Source: Myxococcus sp.
GTDB lineage: Bacteria; Myxococcota; Myxococcia; Myxococcales; Myxococcaceae
Length of the DNA stretch: 35,385 bases
Assembly (NCBI GenBank): GCA_014879945.1
Contig: JACSRE010000226.1
Location: forward strand, 1-35,385
Reading direction: 5' to 3'
How positions within the stretch are numbered: the first letter of the stretch is position 1; each line of letters begins with the position of its first letter. Below, piece by piece: positions 19,753 to 28,241 of the stretch. Made by a program: the position numbers and the translations under genes. Below the pieces are notes generated by a model. It worked only from the letters and a program-made list of their open reading frames with translations, did no database searches and was not told the DNA's origin.

Positions 19753-19810
19753 CTCCAACAAGACTATCGACGGTGGGCGCCGCGCGCACGCCCACGTCAG
19801 GTGTCGATTG

Positions 19811-20410
19811 TCAGGCGGTCGTGACGGGAGCCGGCCGCCTGGTGGTCGCCGCCGAGTCGTTCGCGACGATCTTCAGCCACCGCTCGGTCATCTCGGGGGT
19901 GAGGTGGTCACCCGCGTGACGCCCGTAGTGCACGTCGAAGATGCGCAGGTCAGGCGACAGGAAGAAGCTCGCGGGCATGCGCAGGTCGCTGCCGTCCTTC
20001 TTGATGGGCGGCTTGGGCGTGCGCATCGACTCCAGCACCTGAGACACCTGCGGCATGGTGCGGAACACGCCCATCGCCGAGGTCTCGACCCCGTAGAGCT
20101 TGAAGAGCTTCGCGGTCGGATCAGCCACGACCGGAAAGTCCATGTCGCCCCAGATGGTGAGCGCCTGCTTCAGGTTCGTGTCGCTCGACTCGAAGATGTT
20201 CACGATGTTGAGCCCCGACTGCAGCACGCCGGGGGCCTGCTTCGAGAACGAGCGGATGGCGAGGTTGCAGAGCGGGCACCCCACGTAGCGGTGGAAGGAC
20301 AAGATGGTGAACTTGCCCTTCAGCTGGGCGGAGGTCAGCACCACCCCCGTCGTGGTGATGGCCTCGAAGGCAGGAGCGGCGTCGCCTGGTTTCAGTCTCA
20401 CGGGGCGCAC
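19811..20410 (-). CDS. Peroxiredoxin-like (AhpC/TSA-type) thioredoxin-fold protein (199 aa)
   Basis: Thioredoxin-fold protein with a CPLC pair (Cys45, Cys48) after the first strand in [15 protein letters not shown], as in the AhpC/TSA_2 peroxiredoxin-like group. Residues 6-30 ([16 protein letters not shown]) are the typical redoxin N-terminus. [17 protein letters not shown] and [15 protein letters not shown] are standard core segments. No signal peptide, so it should be cytoplasmic. Predicted role: thiol-dependent reduction of peroxides or redox sensing. GTG 20410 is used; GTG 20401 is equally possible since neither has a clear ribosome-binding site. It starts 12 bases after the haloperoxidase-like gene, so the two share a transcript and may both handle peroxide. 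Confidence 0.87.
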   Translation of the reverse strand: MRPVRLKPGDAAPAFEAITTTGVVLTSAQLKGKFTILSFHRYVGCPLCNLAIRSFSKQAPGVLQSGLNIVNIFESSDTNLKQALTIWGDMDFPVVADPTAKLFKLYGVETSAMGVFRTMPQVSQVLESMRTPKPPIKKDGSDLRMPASFFLSPDLRIFDVHYGRHAGDHLTPEMTERWLKIVANDSAATTRRPAPVTTA

Positions 20411-20422
20411 CCTAGCAAGCGA

Positions 20423-21916
20423 TCACGGCGCAGGCGCAGTTCCGTTCAAGTGCGCCTGAAGGAAGGTGTAGGCACGGTCGCCCATCGGCTTGCAGAGCTT
20501 CGCGCCCTCGCGAACCGACGCCTGGAAGTGAACACCGCCGTGGAACCTCGACTGGCCGCACCGCTGCTCGAAGTCGGTCCAGGTGGGGTACACCAGCGTG
20601 AGGTTGGTGGCGGGGGTCAGCCCCGGCTCGAACGACGACGAGCCCGCGGGGAAGGTCACCGGGAAGCCCAGAGCGTCGCTCCCGAGGTAGTTGCGGCTGG
20701 CCTGGGCGTGCGCGGCGCAGAAGCACGCCGACCCTGACGGGTACTCGGGGTGGTCCGCGGTGTTGAGGTACGGCCTCCACTCGTTGCCGCGAATGCTGAC
20801 GGTGCCGACGCCGGGCCCGCCGTACGCGGTGACGCGGCGGTTGCCGTAGATGTACTCGGCGGCGCTGTACGGGCGCACGGCGTCGTATTGAATCTTGTTG
20901 TTCCAGGTGGCGATGGCGCCGTCGAACGCCGCCATGTTGGTGAGGAAGTCGTACTGCACGAACTGGTCGAGCGTCTGGGCGCGGCTCAGCGCGATGAAGA
21001 GCGCCGAGAAGCCCAGGCTGAGGATCTTGTTGTCGAAGAGCTCCGCCTCCATCTTCGTCTGGTCGGTCAGGTTCGCGCTCGCGTCGAGCACCTCATCGAG
21101 CTGCGCCTTGTAGCGCTGGTAGCCGCGAGGCCCGCGCAGCATGCTGTCGATGGGCGCCGGCGCACGGAACTGGTGCACGTGGTTGAACGTGTACGCGCGG
21201 GTGTAGGCCATCTGCGGGGTCACGAAGTTCTGCACCTTGAAGATGCCGTTGCCGCCGGTGGTGACCTGCGGCTGCCAGCGCGTCGGGTCGCGCAGCTCAT
21301 AGGCTGTGTTGCGGGGCTGGTAGCCGGTGGTGTCGGCGTAGGGGAAGCGGTTGAACTGCCGGCCGCCCTCGTCGCCGAGCTGGTTCATGCCGTCGTGCTC
21401 ACGGTCGTTCACCACCGCCTGGCCCGCGAGGTTGCCGATGCCGATGGCCGTCGCCGGGTTGGTCGAGGTGTCGTTGGGGTCCTGGCCGGCCAGCACCATC
21501 ATGTCGCGCCAGACCTGCGTGTGCTTCGGGTACAGGCTCAGCAACACCCGATAGGTGGCGTAGGAGATGGCGATGTTCTTGTTGCGGTTGTTCACGCCCT
21601 CGCTCGCGGGACGACGGCCCAGGCGGCTCGACACTCCGACCGCCGTCGGGTGGTACGGCGCGATGGCGTCGAACGAGGCCTGGGTGACGAGGGTGGTGGT
21701 GCGCAGCACGATGGTGGCGTCGCCGCCCTTGACGCCGGTCACGGGGTTCAACAGCACCGGCACGATGGTGGGGATGATGGTCTGGATGAGGACGTTGCCG
21801 TTCTCCAGATCAGGCGCGGTCGGTGGCGGCACCTGCGCCTGTGCCGTCGCTCCGACAATGATGACGATCAACGCTGCGAAGTCCCCTCGACAGCCCCGCA
21901 AAGTCTTCTGCCCCAT
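20423..21916 (-). CDS. Secreted vanadium-haloperoxidase-like protein (497 aa)
   Basis: ATG 21916 gives a signal peptide (basic start, ALIVIIVGA core, cut at AQA/QV); an upstream in-frame ATG at 21970 would mask it. The protein is largely helical with the acid-phosphatase/vanadium-haloperoxidase site in its C-terminal half: Lys341 and Arg348 (KIQYDAVRP, spacing 7), Ser394-Gly395 (YPSGS), Arg457 and His463 (SRFHGGVHF, spacing 6). These correspond to the vanadate ligands Lys, Arg, Ser, Gly, Arg and His. The acid-base His that follows Ser-Gly in classical enzymes is Ser396 here. Haloperoxidases use hydrogen peroxide to oxidise halides; with this change the protein may be a weak halogenator, a phosphatase or something else. 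It heads an operon with a peroxiredoxin-like protein and a histidine kinase. Confidence 0.87.
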   Translation of the reverse strand: MGQKTLRGCRGDFAALIVIIVGATAQAQVPPPTAPDLENGNVLIQTIIPTIVPVLLNPVTGVKGGDATIVLRTTTLVTQASFDAIAPYHPTAVGVSSRLGRRPASEGVNNRNKNIAISYATYRVLLSLYPKHTQVWRDMMVLAGQDPNDTSTNPATAIGIGNLAGQAVVNDREHDGMNQLGDEGGRQFNRFPYADTTGYQPRNTAYELRDPTRWQPQVTTGGNGIFKVQNFVTPQMAYTRAYTFNHVHQFRAPAPIDSMLRGPRGYQRYKAQLDEVLDASANLTDQTKMEAELFDNKILSLGFSALFIALSRAQTLDQFVQYDFLTNMAAFDGAIATWNNKIQYDAVRPYSAAEYIYGNRRVTAYGGPGVGTVSIRGNEWRPYLNTADHPEYPSGSACFCAAHAQASRNYLGSDALGFPVTFPAGSSSFEPGLTPATNLTLVYPTWTDFEQRCGQSRFHGGVHFQASVREGAKLCKPMGDRAYTFLQAHLNGTAPAP

Positions 21917-22531
21917 GTGATTGTCGCCCCTTCGAGTCCGATCGAGATGATCAGGCTCAAGCAGCATCATCGAGGGGTGCGGTGCGACCGCAAGTCTCCG
22001 AGGTCAGGTCGACGGTGACACCTGTAGGCCCGCTCCCCGCCCCTGCCGACATGCTCGGGTTGCGTCCTCCATGGGTTTGCGTGTACCGGTGAGGGTGGAA
22101 TTTCAGTTGTGCCTCCCTCGGGGAGCCTCCGCCAGTTCCGTTCTTGCTGCAGGTTTCTCATGCGCGCGGAGTCAGGCGCTTCGAGTGGCGCGCGTTCGAC
22201 GATGACCCGGCAGCCCCCGTCGCGAGGCCGCCGTCGAGAGCCGCTTCGGGTGTCGCGCCCGCCGACGTCAGGGCTCGACGTGCGAGGTCCGCGCCGTCGT
22301 CGGAGCCGTCGCGGTCGCGGTCGCCGCAGCGCGCTCGACGCCCGAGCTCGTGCTCCGCGCACCCATTGGCAAGGACACGAAGCCCGCAAGCAGGCGAACG
22401 AAGCAGCCTCGGCGTCCCGACCGACCAGAAGGACGCACCACAGGAGGCGCTCACGCCTCCGACCGGGAAACGACCGCGCCCGGGCCGAAGGCGTCGACAC
22501 TCCGCGCCGGGGAGCGTAGTGCTGCGCGACC
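21917..22531. other. 615-base stretch without a credible gene
   Basis: This is the longest gene-free stretch in the window. It must hold the promoters of the divergent haloperoxidase operon and deaminase gene. Open frames on both strands (for example 21967-22500 minus, 22109-22519 plus) encode Arg-rich, low-complexity proteins without start signals and lack the codon pattern of neighbouring genes. Short inverted repeats occur (GATGAT/ATCATC near 21945-21970; CTCCC/GGGAG near 22112-22125), none with a terminator-like T tract. A small RNA or decayed gene cannot be excluded. Confidence 0.5.
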
Positions 22532-23584
22532 GTGTTCCTCGACCTGCACCGACACCTCGAGGGCTCACACAGCCCCGCCGCGCTCGCGAAGGTGGCGCGC
22601 GACTTCGACCTGCGCGCGCCCCTCTTCTTCGACGAGGTGACGCAGGCGTTCCGCTCCGAGGCCGAGCTCGCGGCCGCGCTGACGATGGCCGGCCCGTCGG
22701 ACGACGCGTCGGTCTTCTACCGGTGCATCGTGCTGGCCCGTCAGGCCTACGTCAGCGTCGCGGCGATTCGGGCGCTCTCGGTCGCCGCGTTCCAGGAGGC
22801 CGCCGCCGACACCGACGGCTTCGAGCTGCGCATCAGCCTGTTCTCGATGACGCGCACTCTGCTCGAGAACCTGGGCCTGCGCTGGCGCGAGGTGCCGCCG
22901 CGCGCCTTCGCGGAGCAGTACGCGCGCCCGGTGCTGCTGGCAGTGCTCTCGGCCCGCGACGAGGTGGCGGCCGCGACGAAGAAGCCGATGGTGGTGCGCC
23001 TGGGCCTCTCGCGCACGTGGGAGAGCGGGCCCCACTACGACGCGCTCGGAGACGTCGTCGTCGAGCACGCCGGGCAGCTGGTGGGCCTCGACGTGCTGGG
23101 CATCGTGCCGCCGCCCGACACCGAGCCGATGCCCGAGGGCCTGGTGCGGCTGCTTGCCCGCCTGCGGCCCCACCTGCCCGACCTGACCATTCACGCCGGA
23201 GAGTTCGCGGGCCACGGCTCCATCGACCGGGTGCTGGAGCTCGAGCCGCGCGGCATCGGCCACGGCGTGCACGCGCTCGAGAGCCCGCAGACGCTCGCGC
23301 GCCTGGTGCGCGACGGCGTCACCCTCGAGGTGTGCCCCACCAGCAACCGCCTGTTGATTCCCTCGGCGCTCGCGAAGCTGAAGGCCGCTCACGCAGGCCT
23401 CGAGCCCCTGCCCGCGCTCCAGCGGTGCCACGTGCACTGCGTGCTGGGCAGCGACGACCCGACGCCGATGGGCACGCGCTTCTCGGCCGAGCTCTCGGTC
23501 GCGGAGGCGCTGGGCGCCGACCTGCGCACCCTCGAGGCCGACATGCGGCGACGCTGGCTCGAGATGACGGGCACAGCGCTCTAG
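22532..23584 (+). CDS. Adenosine deaminase-family amidohydrolase (350 aa)
   Basis: GTG 22532 is the only possible start, because an in-frame TAG lies 13 bases upstream. The nearest purine-rich site (GGGGAG, 22509-22514) is about 18 bases away, so initiation looks weak. Metal and catalytic residues of the family are all present: His6 and His8 (LDLHRHLEGS), His221 and catalytic Glu224 (IHAGEF), His244 (GIGHGVH) and Asp308-Asp309 (LGSDDP); CPTSN (268-272) is also conserved. The enzyme should be a zinc hydrolase that deaminates a purine nucleoside or base in the cytoplasm. Adenosine, adenine, methyladenosine or a modified purine are all possible. The stop at 23584 directly abuts the stop of the convergent lipocalin gene, with no spacer. 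Confidence 0.9.
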   Translation: MFLDLHRHLEGSHSPAALAKVARDFDLRAPLFFDEVTQAFRSEAELAAALTMAGPSDDASVFYRCIVLARQAYVSVAAIRALSVAAFQEAAADTDGFELRISLFSMTRTLLENLGLRWREVPPRAFAEQYARPVLLAVLSARDEVAAATKKPMVVRLGLSRTWESGPHYDALGDVVVEHAGQLVGLDVLGIVPPPDTEPMPEGLVRLLARLRPHLPDLTIHAGEFAGHGSIDRVLELEPRGIGHGVHALESPQTLARLVRDGVTLEVCPTSNRLLIPSALAKLKAAHAGLEPLPALQRCHVHCVLGSDDPTPMGTRFSAELSVAEALGADLRTLEADMRRRWLEMTGTAL

Positions 23585-24112
23585 TCACCGGCCCGCGTCG
23601 GGCGCCAGCGGCTGCACGGTGCGCGTCAGCTGGTCCACCGGGTAGCCGCGCGCGCGCAGCCGGCCCAGCAGGCTGGCCAGCACGGCCTCGTCGAGCTGTG
23701 CCGTTCGGGAGAGGACGGTGAGCGTCGTCTTCTTCGCGTTGCTGACCGCCGCGTACTCCAGCGCTGGCCCCACCTCGACCACCCAGAAGTCCGACACCAG
23801 CGGCCACACCACCTGCAGCCGCAGCTGCCCGGGCGGCGCTCCTTCTTGGCGCCAGAGCCTGCCCGACACCTGCTTCTGGGGACCGTCGAGGCTGCCTTGA
23901 GAGCAGCGGTTGCGCACCTCGAGGTGGCCTTCGGGCGCGCGGGTGTACGTGGTGGTGTTGCCGGTGCACCCGCGCCGGAAGAACGAGTCGACGCGGGCCA
24001 GCTCGTACCAGGTGCCCTCGAGGCGCGAGAGGTCGAGGTCAACCGTCTCGGGCGCCTCGGCGCGCGCGCTCCCGGTCGCGAGCGCGGCGACCACCAGCAG
24101 CCAGCGGGTCAT
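23585..24112 (-). CDS. Secreted lipocalin family protein, Blc-like (175 aa)
   Basis: Signal peptide 1-18 (cleavage near ARA/EA) and the lipocalin signature GTWYELARVDSFF from residue 33. Beta strands continue through FWVVEVG and the closing helix DEAVLASLLGRLRARGY. Cys49 and Cys70 could form a disulfide. No lipobox, so unlike E. coli Blc it is probably soluble in the periplasm. Bacterial lipocalins bind fatty acids or lysophospholipids and help maintain the envelope. It is transcribed divergently from the probable beta-barrel gene and converges on the deaminase with zero spacing. The size (about 157 residues mature) is usual for the family. Confidence 0.9.
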   Translation of the reverse strand: MTRWLLVVAALATGSARAEAPETVDLDLSRLEGTWYELARVDSFFRRGCTGNTTTYTRAPEGHLEVRNRCSQGSLDGPQKQVSGRLWRQEGAPPGQLRLQVVWPLVSDFWVVEVGPALEYAAVSNAKKTTLTVLSRTAQLDEAVLASLLGRLRARGYPVDQLTRTVQPLAPDAGR

Positions 24113-24211
24113 GAGGTCACCTGCTGACTCACGCCGGGAATCGTCACACCACTCGCGCCTCGAGTCACTCGTCGTTGCTGCGAACCAGCGCCAGCCGGTG
24201 CACGATGGGGC
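24113..24211. promoter_or_regulatory. Divergent intergenic region, lipocalin and probable outer-membrane protein
   Basis: A 99-base gap between two outward-facing genes for secreted proteins. It must contain both promoters, but no convincing -35/-10 boxes or palindromes were recognised. Confidence 0.3.
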
Positions 24212-24931
24212 GTGCGCTGGGCCCTCGTCGCCGGAGTCCTCTTCTGCGCCGCCGACGCGCGCGGCGAGGCGCTGCGTCGGGACTGCGCGCTCGGCTTCCT
24301 CAACACCTGCGCCATCGAGTCAGAGCGCCGGGTCGACGCCTCGCCGCCCCGCCTGAGGGTGGAGCTCTTCGTCGGCTACAAGCCCTCGTACGGCTACTAC
24401 GGCGTCGAGCAGCGCAGCTGCGAGGCGATGGGCTGCCGGCTCCGCCTCGACGGCGCCCTGCTGATGTTCGACGCCTTCGCGCGGCTGTGGGGCAACCCGC
24501 GCTCCGACGACTTCTTCGACCTCGGGCTCTCGTACTCGGTGGTGCCGGTGGTGAGCCACCTGTCGAACAACCCGCGCGGCTTCGAGGGCGAGCTCGGCCC
24601 CATCGCCGCAGGCGACGGCGACCTCTCGTACTCGACGCTGCGCCTGACCCTGCGGCGGCCCAGCTTCTTCTACCTGGTGAAGAGCAAGTACCTGGTCAGC
24701 TCGTTCGGGCTCGGGGTGGCCTTCCCCGTCGGGTCGGGCGCGGGCCGCACCTTCACGGGGGCCGACGGCGTGAAGTTCACCCTCGGCGGCCGCCTCGGCG
24801 TGCAGGTGCCGCTCAACGACACCTTCTCGGTCGGCGTCGGCACCAGCTACGGCGTCGTCTGGTACGGCACCGCTTTCGGACACGTGGCGTACGTTGGCGG
24901 CTACGGTCTGAACCTGCAGTGGCTGTTGTGA
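24212..24931 (+). CDS. Secreted probable outer-membrane beta-barrel protein (239 aa)
   Basis: GTG 24212 is the only start that gives a signal peptide ([20 protein letters not shown]). The mature part is built of alternating polar and hydrophobic strands rich in Gly, Tyr and Phe, with strand-turn repeats such as [20 protein letters not shown], and ends in an aromatic-hydrophobic strand ([10 protein letters not shown]), close to the C-terminal signature of outer-membrane barrels. Cys26 and Cys33 are close together, and Cys70 and Cys76 form a second pair. No family is recognised. The isocitrate lyase gene begins 38 bases downstream on the same strand, but a functional link is not evident. Confidence 0.75.
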   Translation: MRWALVAGVLFCAADARGEALRRDCALGFLNTCAIESERRVDASPPRLRVELFVGYKPSYGYYGVEQRSCEAMGCRLRLDGALLMFDAFARLWGNPRSDDFFDLGLSYSVVPVVSHLSNNPRGFEGELGPIAAGDGDLSYSTLRLTLRRPSFFYLVKSKYLVSSFGLGVAFPVGSGAGRTFTGADGVKFTLGGRLGVQVPLNDTFSVGVGTSYGVVWYGTAFGHVAYVGGYGLNLQWLL

Positions 24932-24969
24932 CCGCCACGCGCCCAGCGCAGACGAAAGGGGAACGTCCC

Positions 24970-27225
24970 ATGGCAACGTCGTTCGAGCAGGAAGTGAAAG
25001 AGACCGAGGCGTGGTTCGCGAGCCCGCGCTTCGAGGGCGTGGTGCGCGTGCACACCGCGCGCGAGGTGGTGGAGCAGCGCGGCGTCATTCGCGCCGACTA
25101 CGCGGTCGCGCGCGGCGCCGCCGAGGGCTTCTGGGCGCGCCTGCGCGAGCTCTTCTCGCAGGGCAAGTGCGTCACCACCTTCGGGCCGTACTCGCCGGGC
25201 CAGGCGGTGACGATGAAGAAGCTCGGCATCGAGGCCATCTACCTGGGCGGCTGGGCCACCAGCGCCAAGGGCTCGAAGCAGGAGGACCCGGGGCCCGACC
25301 TCGCCAGCTACCCGCTGAGCCAGGTGCCCGACGAGGCCGCGCCCATCGTTCGCGCGCTCCTCACCGCCGACAAGAACCAGTTCCACACCCGCGCCCGCAT
25401 GACCGACGCGCAGCGGCAGGCGACCCCCGAGGTCGACTTCAGGCCCTTCATCATCGCCGACGCCGACACCGGCCACGGCGGTGACGCGCACGTGCGCAAC
25501 CTGGTGCGGCGCTTCGTCGAGGTGGGCGTGCCCGGGTACCACATCGAAGACCAGAAGCCCGGCGTGAAGAAGTGCGGGCACCAGGGCGGCAAGGTGCTGG
25601 TGACGGGTGACGAGCAGCTCAAGCGCCTGTCGGCCGCGCGCTTCCAGCTCGACATCATGGGCGTCGCCGGCATTCTGGTGGCGCGCACCGACGCCGAGTC
25701 GGCCACCCTGCTCGACGGCCGCGGAGACGAGCGCGATCAACCCTTCGTCCTCGGCGCGACCAACGTTCGCCTGCCGACCTTCCGCGCCGCGGTGCTGGCG
25801 CTCCTGCGCCAGTACTACCGCGCCGGCGTCGAGGCGCTCAGCGGGCACAAGCTCTACGCGGTCTCCGAGGCCGAGCTCACCGCCGCCGACGAGTGGCTGC
25901 AGACCAACGGGCTCGCGGCGCTGGTGTCGCAGGCGGCCGCAGACCTGAAGCAGGGCGCGCTCAAGAGCGCCGACGACGCGCTGAACCAGAGCTTCGACAA
26001 GCTGGTCGACGCCTGGCAGGCCGAGGCGAACGTGAAGACCTACGCCGAGGCGGTGGCCGAGGTGATGACCTTCCGCATCGGCGAGGGCGCGCAGTTCCCG
26101 ATGTCGCCCGACGAGTGGCTGGCCTTCGCGAACGGCTGCGGCTGGTACGAGGCGCAGGCGAAGGCGCGCGAGCTGGGCGCCGACGTGAAGTGGGACTGCG
26201 AGCACGCCAAGACGCCCGACGGCTACTACCAGGTCGCCGGCGGCCTCGACTACGCCATCGCCAAGTCGCTCGCCGCCGCGCCCTTCTGCGACGTGCTGTG
26301 GATGGAGACGAAGACCGCCGACCTGCACGAGGCGAAGAAGTTCGCCGAGGCGATTCACGCGAAGTTCCCCGGCAAGCTGCTGGCCTACAACCTCTCGCCC
26401 TCGTTCAACTGGGACACCACCGGCATGACCGACGAGCAGATGCGCCGCTTCCCCGAGGAGCTGGGCAAGCTGGGCTTCGTCTTCGACTTCATCACCTACG
26501 GCGGCCACCAGATCGATGGGCTCGCCGCCGAGGAGTTCACCACCGCGCTCAAGCAAGACGGCATGCTGGCGCTGGCGCGGCTGCAGCGGAAGTTCCGGCT
26601 GCTCGAGTCTCCGTACCGCACGCCGCAGACGCTGGTGGGCGGCCCGCGCGCCGACGCCGCGTTGAGCTCCATCACCGGTCGCACCGCCACCACCAAGGCC
26701 ATGGGCAAGGGCTCGACCCAGTTCCAGCACCTGGTGCAGACCGAGGTGCCCAAGAAGGTGCTCGAAGACTGGCTCGAGCTGTGGCGCGCGCACCACGCCG
26801 TCACCACGCCGCTGAAGGTCTCGCTGCGCCCCAACACCGCCGGCGCCGACCTCCTCGAGCTGGCGCTGCTGGGCCCCGACGGCAAGAAGCTGGTCAACGT
26901 GGTGTTCAACACCATCAAGGACCGGCGCGGCCGCAGCATCGTCTCGGTGCGCGACCAGAACACCTTCGACGTCGCCCTGCGCAAGAAGCGCCTGATGACG
27001 CTCGCGCTGGTGTTCCTGATGCACCGGTACAAGGCCGACTCGGTGCACTTCCTCACGCCCACCGACGACAACCTCAAGCAGTGCGAGGCCATGAAGGCGC
27101 GCGGCATCTTCAAGTCGGTGGCCACCGAGATCGGCGAGATCATCGTGACCGACGTGGTGAAAGACCGCGTGAAGGCGCTGGTCGCCGCCGACCGCGCCGC
27201 GCTCAACGCGTTGATCAAGGGCTGA
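24970..27225 (+). CDS. aceA: Isocitrate lyase, long ICL2-type (751 aa)
   Basis: Cleaves isocitrate to glyoxylate and succinate, the first step of the glyoxylate shunt used for growth on acetate and fatty acids. ATG 24970 follows AAAGGGGAA. The active-site motif KKCGH is at 200-204. Other conserved segments are [10 protein letters not shown] (71-80), [13 protein letters not shown] (163-175), VARTDAES (237-244), NLSPSFNWD (474-482) and [15 protein letters not shown] (509-523). At 751 residues it is much longer than the E. coli enzyme (434) and matches the mycobacterial ICL2 size class. It has an extra internal helical segment (about 255-360) and a C-terminal domain (about 600-751) beyond the catalytic barrel. 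In ICL2 the C-terminal domain senses acetyl-CoA. No malate synthase gene is adjacent. The methyltransferase gene starts 9 bases after the stop. Confidence 0.97.
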   Translation: MATSFEQEVKETEAWFASPRFEGVVRVHTAREVVEQRGVIRADYAVARGAAEGFWARLRELFSQGKCVTTFGPYSPGQAVTMKKLGIEAIYLGGWATSAKGSKQEDPGPDLASYPLSQVPDEAAPIVRALLTADKNQFHTRARMTDAQRQATPEVDFRPFIIADADTGHGGDAHVRNLVRRFVEVGVPGYHIEDQKPGVKKCGHQGGKVLVTGDEQLKRLSAARFQLDIMGVAGILVARTDAESATLLDGRGDERDQPFVLGATNVRLPTFRAAVLALLRQYYRAGVEALSGHKLYAVSEAELTAADEWLQTNGLAALVSQAAADLKQGALKSADDALNQSFDKLVDAWQAEANVKTYAEAVAEVMTFRIGEGAQFPMSPDEWLAFANGCGWYEAQAKARELGADVKWDCEHAKTPDGYYQVAGGLDYAIAKSLAAAPFCDVLWMETKTADLHEAKKFAEAIHAKFPGKLLAYNLSPSFNWDTTGMTDEQMRRFPEELGKLGFVFDFITYGGHQIDGLAAEEFTTALKQDGMLALARLQRKFRLLESPYRTPQTLVGGPRADAALSSITGRTATTKAMGKGSTQFQHLVQTEVPKKVLEDWLELWRAHHAVTTPLKVSLRPNTAGADLLELALLGPDGKKLVNVVFNTIKDRRGRSIVSVRDQNTFDVALRKKRLMTLALVFLMHRYKADSVHFLTPTDDNLKQCEAMKARGIFKSVATEIGEIIVTDVVKDRVKALVAADRAALNALIKG

Positions 27226-27234
27226 AGAGGACTC

Positions 27235-27837
27235 ATGGCCGACCCGCGGGAGTTCTGGAACCACCGCTACGCGATGCCGGGCTTCGCCTACGGCACCGAG
27301 CCCAACGACCTCGTGCGCGAGCTGGCGCCGGCGCTGAAAGGCCCGGTGCTGTGCCTGGGTGAGGGCGAGGGACGCAACGCGGTCTTCCTGGCGCAGCAGG
27401 GCCTTCAGGTGACGGCCATCGACCTCTCGCCGGTGGGCCTCGAGAAGGCCGCGAAGCTCGCCGCGGAGCGGGGCGTGGCGCTCACCACGCAGGTGGCCGA
27501 CCTCGCCGACTTCGACCTCGGCACGAATCGGTGGGGCGCGGTGGTGTCCATCTGGTGTCACCTGCCCCCGTGGGTGCGCACCCGGGTGCACGGCGCGCTC
27601 TCGGCGGCGCTGGTGCCCGGCGGCGCGTTCGTGCTCGAGGCCTACACGCCGCGCCAGCTGGCCTTCGACACCGGCGGCCCGAAGAACGCCGAGCTGCTCT
27701 ACGAGCCCGACGCCCTGCGCGCCGAGCTGACCGGCCTCGTCATCGAGCGGTGCGTCGAGCTCGAGCGCGAGGTGCAGGAGGGCGACTGGCACCGGGGCCC
27801 GAGCGCGGTGGTGCAGGTGCTCGCGCGCAAGCCGTGA
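27235..27837 (+). CDS. SAM-dependent methyltransferase, TehB-like (200 aa)
   Basis: Good ribosome-binding site (GAGGA, about 5-9 bases before ATG 27235). A class I methyltransferase: motif I VLCLGEGEGRNAVFLA (38-53), an acidic end to strand 2 (VTAIDLSPVGL), VADLADFD and a motif IV-like VVSIWCHLPP, then LVPGGAFVLEAYTP. The N-terminal FWNHRYAMPGFAYGTEPNDLV is typical of the TehB/thiopurine-like group that methylates small molecules. The substrate is not predictable. Nine bases after the isocitrate lyase and overlapping the next gene by 4 bases (GTGA), so probably co-transcribed with both. Confidence 0.92.
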   Translation: MADPREFWNHRYAMPGFAYGTEPNDLVRELAPALKGPVLCLGEGEGRNAVFLAQQGLQVTAIDLSPVGLEKAAKLAAERGVALTTQVADLADFDLGTNRWGAVVSIWCHLPPWVRTRVHGALSAALVPGGAFVLEAYTPRQLAFDTGGPKNAELLYEPDALRAELTGLVIERCVELEREVQEGDWHRGPSAVVQVLARKP

Positions 27838-28232
27838 CGGTGTTCGCGTTCCCTCACGCCGAGAGCGGGTGCTCGCTGGTCATCGATGACGACGGGCGGG
27901 TGGCGTACGCGTACCTGTGCGGGCCCGATGACGCGGTGCTCGGCGACGTGTGGCTCTTCAACCGGGCGCCGTGCCCCACGCCCCCCGACTGGACCGACCC
28001 GACCCAGGCGCCGTTCCTCAACCCCGACGTGCTGACGCAGCCCCTCGCGGGCCCGCCGCCGACGCCGGGCGACCTCTCGGTGCGGTGGACGCTCGATGGG
28101 CCGCTGCTGTTGGCCGACGTGCTGCTGCGCGGCGCGCTGCTGGCGCGGCTGTCGCCCGGCAGCGCGCCGGGGTGGAACGTGCTCGCGCGCCTCGGAGGCC
28201 CGTGCGCCCTGCCCTTCCCTGACGAGGCGTGA
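27834..28232 (+). CDS. Small conserved-looking protein of unknown function (132 aa)
   Basis: GTG 27834 overlaps the methyltransferase stop (GTGA), a strong sign of translational coupling and hence a real gene. The protein begins TVFAFPHAESGCSLVIDDDG and has a compact alpha/beta composition with many Pro and Leu (about 60-85 is Pro-rich). No signal peptide, membrane helix or catalytic motif is visible, and no family is recognised. It ends 9 bases from the convergent crotonase gene. Confidence 0.7.
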   Translation: MTVFAFPHAESGCSLVIDDDGRVAYAYLCGPDDAVLGDVWLFNRAPCPTPPDWTDPTQAPFLNPDVLTQPLAGPPPTPGDLSVRWTLDGPLLLADVLLRGALLARLSPGSAPGWNVLARLGGPCALPFPDEA

Positions 28233-28241
28233 GGGGCCGGC

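Noticed and set aside
21917-21970. Upstream ATG pair at 21965-21970 as start of the haloperoxidase-like gene
   Set aside because: It adds a charged 18-residue leader before the signal peptide and has no Shine-Dalgarno sequence.
21967-22500. Possible minus-strand gene of 177 codons in the long intergenic stretch
   Set aside because: Product is Arg-rich and low complexity, there is no ribosome-binding site, and it runs into the leader of the haloperoxidase-like gene.
24901-27792. Minus-strand open frame opposite isocitrate lyase
   Set aside because: Antisense shadow of a gene with an intact active-site motif; product has no recognisable domain.
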